Assembly: GCF_040822065.1 (NCBI RefSeq)
Contig: NZ_CP162005.1
Location: 62,001-126,000 of the forward strand
DNA from: Pedobacter sp. WC2423
GTDB taxonomy: Bacteria > Bacteroidota > Bacteroidia > Sphingobacteriales > Sphingobacteriaceae
Direction: 5' to 3'
Length of the DNA stretch: 64,000 nt
In this document: piece after piece, positions 9,592 to 16,095 of the stretch
Layout of the letters: each line of letters begins with the position of its first letter
Position numbering within the stretch: position 1 is the first letter of the stretch
The notes under the pieces: generated by a model
The model's input: the letters and a program-made list of their open reading frames with translations, nothing else
The model's database searches: none
What the model was told of the DNA's origin: nothing
Position numbers and translations under genes: made by a program

Positions 9592-9624
9592 ACCCCCTTT
9601 TACTATAAAGTAAAGGGGGTTTTT
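9592..9624 (+). terminator. Rho-independent terminator of the B12 operon
   Basis: ACCCCCTTT at 9592-9600 pairs with AAAGGGGGT at 9612-9620, extended by a short inner ACT/AGT stem, and is followed by a T-run at 9620-9624. The T-run overlaps the end of the convergent STN gene. Confidence 0.85.
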
Positions 9625-11368
9625 AAAATAAAGTGATTCCTATATTCCAGCCTAACCAACCGCTGGTTGTAGAATTGAATTTATGTGCGTAACTGGGTGG
9701 AACTTGCTGTTTGAATCCTTTTACGCCTGAACCTTGTGCATAATCTGTAGCATAAAGAGAATACGATGGGCCACCAAAAATAGTTAGTCCATTCGCTATT
9801 TTAAACTGTAAGTTTAGTTGTAACTTATTGAGGCTGGAAGTCTCAGACCATTTACCTGTAGAAATAAATTGAGAAAGATATTCAACTCCAATGGATAATT
9901 TTTGATTCAGCTGTATTTCATGTCCCAATCCAAAACCGAAAGAAGATATTTTTGCAGTATCTGAGAAATTTCTTCCGGCCATCAGGATAGTATAAAGTTT
10001 TTTAGTACCTGTTTTAAGGCTTAAATTTGCATTAATGAGCTCATTACCGGACAAACTGATTTGGTGGTAGCCATTCTTTTTAACGATGTTAATCAAACCG
10101 ATGCTATAACCCGAAGAGCTGTCAGCAACATTCACCAAACCAAATTGTACGCCTTTAACTGTTTTGGCATAATTAAATAATCCAGCGATCTGTGCACCTT
10201 TTAAAGTTCCGTTATTGATATTCACTGCGCCTGCCATTTGTAATCCCTGGAGATTTTTTCGGGTATGGTTATATAAACCGGCAATCTGAGCCCCATACAT
10301 ATCTCCTTTAACAAAATTCATTACTCCGGCCATTTGCAGGCCATAGGTATTTCCCCGGACATAATTGACCAAACCACCTGCTTGTATCGCATCAACATTT
10401 CCGATAACTGAGTTTACTGCTCCTGCCATTTGTACGCCTTTTACAGATCCGCCGACAATATTAAACAGGCCTGCCAGCTGTATTATACCTACATCTGTTT
10501 TATCCATATTGAATAGGCCTGCCATTTCAAGACCATCCAGTCCTGCTGAATATCCTCCTAAAATATTGAAGGAGGCTTTATTGATCACTTGTGAACTCAT
10601 CATTCCGTGTGAGCTTAAGCCAGGGGTAAGAGAGGCTTGAAACGGACTGTTCGCCAGAAAACCAGAGAGGTTTAAACTCTGGAACCTTTGTTTGGAAGAA
10701 ACAAAGAACCTTCCGATTCCCATGTTTTCTACCAGGTTGCTTACTTTGCTTTTACGCGCTGAGGAAGTGTCTTCATAACTCTGGGGTTTAATCGTGATAT
10801 TAGATAGGAAGATCAGCGTGGTGTCACGGTAGGCCTCTTTACTGGCAGTAAGGACCACTTCATTGTAGTCACCCTTGAAACGGAGTTTGAAATAACCATC
10901 GTTATTGGTCAGGGTAGATTGAAGCAGTCTTTTTTCATAAACACTGGCCTGTTTAATTTTTGCTCCTGTTTTAGTGTCGATCACGTATCCGCTGATCAGG
11001 TATAAACGTTCGGCAGTCGTAATGTTATCGGGCTCTATGGTGAGATGCAGGTTTGCTGAGCGTAAAATAATATGCTGCCCGGTTTCTTTATAGTCTATTT
11101 TACCTCTGAACAATTGGTCCAGGATAGTTCTTACCGGGGTATTTTGAACAGAAAGGTTAACGAGGCTATCGGTATTAAACAAACTCCCCTCATAGGCAAA
11201 ATAAAAATTGCCGGAAGTACTGATCTGGGTGAGTACTTCGGCAATTTTCTGATTTTTTACCTTAATGGTAACGCGCCTGGATAAATTTTCAGCCTGATGG
11301 TTTTGTTGTGCATATATTTTACAGGCAATGAGGGATAAAAAACATAGTAAAAGTAATTTCCTGTTCAT
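9623..11368 (-). CDS. STN domain, carboxypeptidase-like domain and LA_2272-type surface repeats
   Basis: A 581-residue exported protein (signal peptide ending IYAQ, residue 21). Residues ~30-105 form an STN (secretin/TonB short N-terminal) domain: RRVTIKVKNQKIAEVLTQ ... GQHIILR. Residues ~125-195 form a CarboxypepD_reg-like Ig domain (YLISGYVIDTKTGAKIKQAS). From ~255 to ~430 there are about nine ~21-residue repeats of the form G-x-Q-h-A-G-h-h-N (GLQMAGVMNFVKGDMYGAQI), and the last ~140 residues look like beta-barrel strands. STN domains of FecA-type receptors talk to FecR; here the barrel is not a TonB receptor. It overlaps the FecR stop by one base, so it is the output or sensor of that sigma/anti-sigma pair. 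Confidence 0.8.
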   Translation of the reverse strand: MNRKLLLLCFLSLIACKIYAQQNHQAENLSRRVTIKVKNQKIAEVLTQISTSGNFYFAYEGSLFNTDSLVNLSVQNTPVRTILDQLFRGKIDYKETGQHIILRSANLHLTIEPDNITTAERLYLISGYVIDTKTGAKIKQASVYEKRLLQSTLTNNDGYFKLRFKGDYNEVVLTASKEAYRDTTLIFLSNITIKPQSYEDTSSARKSKVSNLVENMGIGRFFVSSKQRFQSLNLSGFLANSPFQASLTPGLSSHGMMSSQVINKASFNILGGYSAGLDGLEMAGLFNMDKTDVGIIQLAGLFNIVGGSVKGVQMAGAVNSVIGNVDAIQAGGLVNYVRGNTYGLQMAGVMNFVKGDMYGAQIAGLYNHTRKNLQGLQMAGAVNINNGTLKGAQIAGLFNYAKTVKGVQFGLVNVADSSSGYSIGLINIVKKNGYHQISLSGNELINANLSLKTGTKKLYTILMAGRNFSDTAKISSFGFGLGHEIQLNQKLSIGVEYLSQFISTGKWSETSSLNKLQLNLQFKIANGLTIFGGPSYSLYATDYAQGSGVKGFKQQVPPSYAHKFNSTTSGWLGWNIGITLF

Positions 11369-12336
11369 TATGATTTGTTTACCAACAGGATTTTTCCTTC
11401 GCTGTGTACTTGTTTAATATTAAAGGTTTCACAAATTGTTTGTAAAATGTGATCCAGTGAATCTTCCGGAAAGGTAGTGGTTAACGTCAGGTTTTTGATT
11501 CGCGGGTCTTCAATGACAATATTTACCTGGTAGGCTTCATTTAATTTTTCTATAACTTTTGCAAGTGAAGTGTTATTCAGGATAAAGGTTTTATTCCGGT
11601 AGTAAGTATAAAGCTGATCGGTATTGAGCTCTTTTTTTAATTCAGTTGTACCATTTTTGACGATCACTTTCTCTCCTTTGTGCAGTGCTGCATCAGCGCC
11701 GTTAATACTTACCTTGACGATTCCTGTTTCTACAATAACCTCAGTTTGCTCATTCCTGTATTTCACATTGAAAGAGGTACCGACTACTTTTATTTTTACG
11801 TTTTCTACCTCAATAATAAATGGTTTCTCTTTGTTTGGGGTTACTTTGAAGAATATCTCTCCTTTTTGCATACGAATTGCCCGGTGATCGGTGAAGTTAC
11901 TGGCAAAACTTAATAAAGAGTTTTTATTCATGGTAATTGTTGAGCCGTCAGGAAGTGTTTTTACCAGTACTTCCTTGCCGGCACCGACCGATATATAATC
12001 AGCAGTGCTAAAAATGCGGTAGGTACTCCACAGGCCTGCGGCAATCAAAAATATGGCTGCAATTTTAAGCCATCCATATTTATAGCGCAAAGGAACAATT
12101 TTAGCTTCCTGTTGATTTGACGGGGTTACTTTAGCTTTAAATTTCTTCCAGGCCTGCTCTTCGTCTATGGTGCTTTTTGGTTCTAGTGCTTTACTTGTTT
12201 CCCAAATCTGTTTAAATTGGTTGTAATATGCCTTATTAGCCGGATCTTCAGCTATCCATTGCAGAAATCGGGTATTTTCTTCCGTACTGGTTTCGTTTAA
12301 TAAGTGTTTTATTAAAAGTTCATCTCTATCGCTCAT
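11368..12336 (-). CDS. FecR-family anti-sigma factor
   Basis: A 322-residue single-pass inner-membrane protein. Cytoplasmic N-terminal domain 1-85 (with FLQWIAEDPANKAYY), membrane helix at about 89-107, FecR periplasmic beta domain ~120-225 (including GTSFNVKYRNEQTEVIVETG) and a C-terminal DUF4974 domain ~250-320 that resembles STN. In this family the protein holds its ECF sigma factor until an outer-membrane partner signals through STN contact. It begins one base after the sigma factor stop and ends overlapping the STN protein, giving an obvious partner on each side. Confidence 0.92.
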   Translation of the reverse strand: MSDRDELLIKHLLNETSTEENTRFLQWIAEDPANKAYYNQFKQIWETSKALEPKSTIDEEQAWKKFKAKVTPSNQQEAKIVPLRYKYGWLKIAAIFLIAAGLWSTYRIFSTADYISVGAGKEVLVKTLPDGSTITMNKNSLLSFASNFTDHRAIRMQKGEIFFKVTPNKEKPFIIEVENVKIKVVGTSFNVKYRNEQTEVIVETGIVKVSINGADAALHKGEKVIVKNGTTELKKELNTDQLYTYYRNKTFILNNTSLAKVIEKLNEAYQVNIVIEDPRIKNLTLTTTFPEDSLDHILQTICETFNIKQVHSEGKILLVNKS

Positions 12337-12337
12337 C

Positions 12338-12922
12338 TTAATTCAAAAAATCCTTGTAAAACCATACTCCTGATAAAAGGAGAACTAAAAAATCGACCAG
12401 TTTTAAGCGTAATATTCTCAATGCTTTTCCCATTTGAGTTTCTACGGTCTTAATAGAGATCTCCAGCTGGTCTGCGATTTCTCTGTATTTTAACTCTTCA
12501 AACCTGCTCATATGGAATATAAGCCTGCATTGTTCGGGTAAATCTTCCATAGCTCCCTGTACTTTGGAGGCTAACTCGTTTAATTCCACTCTGTGTGAAG
12601 CAGGTTCACTTTCCTGTGTGGAATGCATCGTAAAATTCTGGTGGCGTATTTTTACTTTTTCATGCTTCAGAAAGTTCAAAGTGTCATTGTGAACGCATTT
12701 GTATAAATAGGCTTTTACGGAAGTTTGTATATTCAGTAGTTCCCGTTTTTCCCAGAATTTCATAAATCTGTTCTGTACTATTTCTTCTGCCATTTCCTCA
12801 TCACGGATCATGGTATTCACATAGCTATGTAATGCTTTGTAGTGCGCTTTGAACAAGTGTTCAAATGCTGCGTCATCATAAATTATAGGTGCGGTATAGC
12901 TCACTGGGTATGTTAAATCCAC
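12338..12922 (-). CDS. ECF RNA polymerase sigma-70 factor (FecI-like)
   Basis: 194 residues with region 2 (FEHLFKAHYKALHSYVN ... VQNRFMKFWEKRELL) and region 4 helix-turn-helix (LPEQCRLIFHMSRFEELKYR, then IADQLEISIKTVETQMGKAL). The hydrophobic C-terminal tail (LVDFLVLLLSG) is common in Bacteroidota ECF factors paired with FecR. It should direct RNA polymerase to its own operon and perhaps to other surface-protein genes when FecR is inactivated. Tight linkage to fecR on the 3' side; 22 nt to the DUF4833 gene upstream. Confidence 0.93.
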   Translation of the reverse strand: MDLTYPVSYTAPIIYDDAAFEHLFKAHYKALHSYVNTMIRDEEMAEEIVQNRFMKFWEKRELLNIQTSVKAYLYKCVHNDTLNFLKHEKVKIRHQNFTMHSTQESEPASHRVELNELASKVQGAMEDLPEQCRLIFHMSRFEELKYREIADQLEISIKTVETQMGKALRILRLKLVDFLVLLLSGVWFYKDFLN

Positions 12923-12944
12923 GTTTTATGTCTCTTCAAATATA

Positions 12945-13517
12945 TTAGAATTCTGCTTGTGATCTGATATTAATTCTTCGTAAAATCTCCCTTCCATTTA
13001 CTGTATCTACTGCAACCAGATCAATGTATTGTACTTTTGGAAACCAGAAGGAGCAGCTGCCGAGTTTGATGAATGCTCTTTTTAGTAAATAGTGTGTGTC
13101 TTCATCTTTGATATAGATTTTGTATTTGTTGTCGGTTTGAGAGCGTTTCAGGTATAGCGGTAATCTGGTATAGGCCATTAAATGAATTTCATATTCATCA
13201 TTTCCCAGATCCTGGCTTTTTACGCCATAAACATATTTCTTTTCCACGTTACTGAGTTCTTCACGTTTTCCGTCTTCTGCATACTTGATCCAGGAAACTT
13301 TAACTGGAGCCTGGGTGCAAATTGTACCATCTTCGTTGAAATTGAGTTCGTAAATTACGGTATTGGCACCCGGATTTTTCTGCACAAAGAATAAAAGATT
13401 ATCCAGTTTAGGGTTCTGTTTTTCTTCAGCGGGTTGCGCGCTTAAGGGGCTGATCATTGCCAGCAGAACCAGTATCAGGAGTTGTATAGTTTTAAGAGCT
13501 TTGCTGAGTGAGGTCAT
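12945..13517 (-). CDS. DUF4833 domain exported protein
   Basis: 190 residues with a signal peptide (hydrophobic LLILVLLAMISPLSAQ, cleavage near 28). The rest is a compact beta-rich domain with NTVIYELNFNEDGTI and VKVSWIKYAEDGKREELS segments and a conserved C-terminal PKVQYIDLVAVDTVNGRE, which matches the DUF4833 family as I know it. No catalytic motif is visible. Located between an LA_2272-type repeat gene and the sigma factor on the same strand; a periplasmic or surface role in the same signalling or envelope system is plausible but unproven. Confidence 0.65.
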   Translation of the reverse strand: MTSLSKALKTIQLLILVLLAMISPLSAQPAEEKQNPKLDNLLFFVQKNPGANTVIYELNFNEDGTICTQAPVKVSWIKYAEDGKREELSNVEKKYVYGVKSQDLGNDEYEIHLMAYTRLPLYLKRSQTDNKYKIYIKDEDTHYLLKRAFIKLGSCSFWFPKVQYIDLVAVDTVNGREILRRINIRSQAEF

Positions 13518-13542
13518 GATTTTTTTTATTTATATTCTTTGT

Positions 13543-14583
13543 TTAGAATATGTATTGTACACCGGCTGTATAACCTGCGTAAATTCCCTGAAGCCTGGTG
13601 ACGCTTTTGCTTTCCCATTTGGAGATGAATTTTTCTGTTAGTTTCCGGCCTTCTTCTGTGTTGGTATTGACATAATTGAAGGTTGGGCCTCCAAAAATTT
13701 CCAGGTGAGGGGTGAGTTTGAATGCTGGCAGAATTCTTATAGAGGATTTAAAGTATTCTCCGGCTTTAAAGTTTTGCAGGGTAAGGCCTGCGAGTTCAAG
13801 GTTTAAGCGAAAGGCTTGTGAGGTGTAAACGTGTGCACCCAGGCCTGCTTCGGCTGCATATATTTCTTTTTTGTTTTTCAGGTTATAGCCTATTCCAAGG
13901 ATTCCGTAAAGTATTCTTCCTCCTGATCTGAAGGATAGCAGGGTGGTGAGGTTGTCGTCAACGGTTACGGCTAAACTTTTCTCCCCGTTTTTAATGAGGT
14001 TAATGAAGCCGATTGGATAGTCAGAGCTGTCGGCTATGTTCAGGAAGGCGGCAACTTGTACGCCTTTAACTTTTTTGGCGATGTTCATGAAGCCTGCTAT
14101 TTGTGAGGAGGTGTTTTTGGCTTTGTTCATAAAACCTGCGATCTGTAATCCGTCTGCGGTGTTTGCAAGGTTCATAAATCCGGCAACTTGCGCACCTTTC
14201 ATATCGGCTGCTTTGTTCAGAAAGCCTGCTACTGATGTGCCTTTGCTTTCTCCGGAGAGATTCATAAAACCGGCTACTCTTACGCCTTCTGCTTTTTGAC
14301 CGGTATGGTTAGAGAAGCCTGCCAGCTGAACGCCTTTGGAGGTGTGATGGATAACATTGGTTACTCCGGCAAGTGTAAAGCCGTCTTCTGCTGCGGAAAC
14401 TCCGGCAATAAGGTTCAGGGAAAAGGTGTTGCTGTCTGATGGGGCGTGTGTGCCGTTACTGCTTAAGGGATAAATTAAACCGATATGGGTTCTGGATGGT
14501 TTGGTTTGAGCGTATAGTGTAGTGGTTAAAAGGGTTAGGGTAATGGTTTTTAGCAGGTTGAGTGTGTAAGGTTTTATGTTCAT
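13543..14583 (-). CDS. LA_2272-type surface repeat protein
   Basis: A 346-residue exported protein (signal peptide ending near LYAQ). Residues ~60-190 contain about seven repeats of the form KGVQLAGFSN / EGVRVAGFMN / KGAQVAGFMN spaced ~20 residues apart, followed by a C-terminal strand-rich region that could form a barrel (GVQYIF end). It is a shorter relative of the STN-linked repeat protein at the other end of the same gene block but has no STN or Ig domain. First gene of the minus-strand block, 25 nt from the DUF4833 gene, so probably co-transcribed with the sigma/anti-sigma pair. Confidence 0.7.
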   Translation of the reverse strand: MNIKPYTLNLLKTITLTLLTTTLYAQTKPSRTHIGLIYPLSSNGTHAPSDSNTFSLNLIAGVSAAEDGFTLAGVTNVIHHTSKGVQLAGFSNHTGQKAEGVRVAGFMNLSGESKGTSVAGFLNKAADMKGAQVAGFMNLANTADGLQIAGFMNKAKNTSSQIAGFMNIAKKVKGVQVAAFLNIADSSDYPIGFINLIKNGEKSLAVTVDDNLTTLLSFRSGGRILYGILGIGYNLKNKKEIYAAEAGLGAHVYTSQAFRLNLELAGLTLQNFKAGEYFKSSIRILPAFKLTPHLEIFGGPTFNYVNTNTEEGRKLTEKFISKWESKSVTRLQGIYAGYTAGVQYIF

Positions 14584-14664
14584 ATTGTTGTTGTTTAATC
14601 TAGGGACAACGTGATGAAGGTTTACCCTTACGCGGATTTGAAATTTTTTAGTAAAAAGGGGGAA

Positions 14665-14747
14665 AATAAAAAAGACATTGCTATTTCCGGTCGACGCCCA
14701 TCTGAAGGGATGGCCAATGCCCGGAAATTAGCAATGTCTTTTTTATT
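14665..14747. repeat. Long terminator-like hairpin between divergent genes
   Basis: Arms 14665-14690 and 14721-14747 are complementary over 26 bp with a single extra T at about 14729. The stem is bounded by an A-run and a T-run, so it reads as an intrinsic terminator in both directions. The 30-nt loop contains a smaller stem, CCATC (14698-14702) with GATGG (14709-14713). No gene reads toward it, so it may be the end of a lost gene, part of an unannotated small RNA, or a small mobile hairpin. Confidence 0.6.
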
Positions 14748-14807
14748 TACTATTCCTGATTTGTATCCTTTGAAGAATTTTCAAATAGGTTAAGGAGACG
14801 CCATCAT

Positions 14808-14882
14808 GGGTGAGTTGGGGAGGGGGGTGGCTGGGTTGGATGGCTAATTTGGGAGGTTAGTTTGGGAGGTTAGGCTGGGAGG
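14808..14882 (+). repeat. G-rich tract with 13-bp tandem duplication
   Basis: At least seven runs of three or more G on the plus strand, including GGGG at 14817-14820 and six G at 14822-14827. TTTGGGAGGTTAG occurs twice head to tail (14848-14860 and 14861-14873). Such spacing can form a G-quadruplex; this is a sequence property, not evidence of function. Confidence 0.6.
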
Positions 14883-14985
14883 ATACTTATCTTAGCAGAT
14901 TAATATTGCTAGTTGCATTATGCCAGGAAATATTTGCGGATTCTTTGGTCTGTGTTTTAAATGAGATAAAAAGACGCTGAGTAAC

Positions 14986-15010
14986 TTGAGGTCACAATCT
15001 GTGACCTCAA
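14986..15010. promoter_or_regulatory. Perfect 10-bp palindrome, possible operator or small hairpin
   Basis: TTGAGGTCAC (14986-14995) is repeated as its reverse complement at 15001-15010 around a 5-nt spacer. It lies about 150 bp upstream of the small immunity-like gene. There is no T-run, so it looks more like a protein-binding site than a terminator. Confidence 0.4.
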
Positions 15011-15161
15011 AGAATAGATCGCTTTTAGGATTAGATGAGTAGAATGAAAAATATGTTTAGATTCACGGCAATTAAAAAAAAGTGTACTTCTTCGAAATAA
15101 TGTTTACACAATTCGGATTGGTGAAGATTACTGATTTAAATAAAGTATTCTAAAAGAGAAA

Positions 15162-15482
15162 ATGGTTAAAAGATTATTAAGATCGGATGAGATTGATTTA
15201 ATTTCATGGATGGTAAGGGATACTAAAGAATCCAAATATATAATTCCATCTCTTTTAACTTTATTAGTTGAAGAAATGAAGGATGGTGGTATGGGTAGTT
15301 TAAGAGTTGTTTCTGAAAAAAATAAAGTTTATTTCAAAGATCTTGCTCGTGTGGAGTTGTTAGATAAAGATGGAGTTGCGCTTTGGATTAGCATTCATCT
15401 TGATACTAATTATGATTTTTTTGAGCTTGATATCTGGAAGGTAGATTATTCTCCATTAATAAGATTTCCATCTGTTCCATAA
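15162..15482 (+). CDS. Small DUF6984-like protein, possibly an immunity-type protein
   Basis: 106 residues, no signal peptide or membrane segment. The N-terminal helix RLLRSDEIDLISWMV, the central VYFKDLARVELLDKDG strand pair and the C-terminal FELDIWKVDYSPLIRFP stretch resemble the DUF6984 family; small proteins of this kind often sit in polymorphic-toxin immunity clusters in Bacteroidota. No toxin gene is adjacent. Lower-GC surroundings and nearby decayed ORFs suggest an accessory patch. The family assignment is from memory of its motifs and only moderately sure. Confidence 0.5.
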   Translation: MVKRLLRSDEIDLISWMVRDTKESKYIIPSLLTLLVEEMKDGGMGSLRVVSEKNKVYFKDLARVELLDKDGVALWISIHLDTNYDFFELDIWKVDYSPLIRFPSVP

Positions 15483-15509
15483 TATTATGTGGGTTTATAA
15501 AAGTATAAA

Positions 15510-15794
15510 ATGAAAATATCTAAACGCTGGCTCATCCTTTTTGCAATAAAATAATTCTGTTTGATTTTTTTTTATGAGAAAAGGAGTTTCTATTACAATT
15601 CGGATGGTACAAAATGTATTACTATTTGGAAAAGGTTTGGGGGCAAGTGTGTGATTATACCAAGAAAATATATTGGGTTATTCAAACCTGATAGAGAATA
15701 CCTTCAGACTACTAATCATAATGGATTTACTTTTATTTGGGAAAAAGATGGCATATATGACCTTATAGTATCAAATAATTATGTTCTAAAGTAG
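15510..15794 (+). pseudogene. Small membrane-anchored protein interrupted by an in-frame stop
   Basis: From ATG 15510 the frame reads MKISKRWLILFAIK, then TAA at 15552-15554, then continues open to 15794 (FCLIFFYEKRSFYYNSDG ... SNNYVLK). The residues on both sides of the stop would form one hydrophobic membrane anchor, which argues that a single gene of about 94 codons has been cut by a nonsense mutation. A TTG at 15561 could start a shortened 77-residue product. I do not recognise the soluble part. Confidence 0.45.
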
Positions 15795-15955
15795 ATTTGA
15801 ATTTTAAACAGACCCGGGTCAGGTATTATAGTTATAATAACAGAGCAGATTTTATTAGGAAATTTTATGTTAATAACATGATAAGATCTCAGTATGAATA
15901 TCTATCTATTGATATTCTAGAAAATTACGTCTTTGGAAACGGGAAGAGAAGGTAA
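15779..15955 (+). pseudogene. Fragmentary ORF remnant without a start codon
   Basis: An open frame of about 58 codons ends at TAA 15953-15955 and has no ATG near its beginning; the translation includes YYSYNNRADFIRKFYV and ends in NGKRR. It overlaps the tail of the interrupted gene upstream in another frame. It looks like coding debris, but I cannot assign it and chance is not excluded. Confidence 0.2.
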
Positions 15956-16069
15956 TCAAAATTTACCTGATTATTCAAATTTGAAAAGAGCCACTTTCTT
16001 CTGCGATTTCTTTGCCGAATTATGAAATTTTATAACAAAATGATGTAAGTCTTTAGGTAGGGTAGGGCC

Positions 16070-16077
16070 TATCTTTG
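16070..16077 (+). promoter_or_regulatory. -7 promoter element of the copper block
   Basis: TATCTTTG matches TAnnTTTG exactly and lies 18 nt before the copA ATG. No good TTTG -33 box is visible at the usual distance, which would fit an activator-dependent promoter. Confidence 0.4.
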
Positions 16078-16095
16078 TATCATAATTTAAGAAAG

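Larger units (their letters stand above)
14584..15161. other. Gene-poor intergenic region with hairpin, G-rich tract and palindrome
   Basis: 578 bp between divergent genes without a convincing ORF. It holds a long imperfect hairpin (14665-14747), a G-rich stretch with a 13-bp tandem duplication (14808-14882) and a perfect 10-bp palindrome (14986-15010), each listed separately. The rest is AT-rich and shows nothing I can name. Confidence 0.6.

Noticed and set aside
10365..10640. Plus-strand ORF inside the STN/LA_2272 gene, and a similar one at 14036-14299
   Set aside because: Both mirror the G-x-Q-h-A-G-h-h-N repeats in reverse and carry proline-rich nonsense; they are shadows of the minus-strand genes.
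14611..14793. A 60-codon ORF spanning the long hairpin
   Set aside because: The frame runs through both hairpin arms and has no recognisable protein features; best explained as chance.
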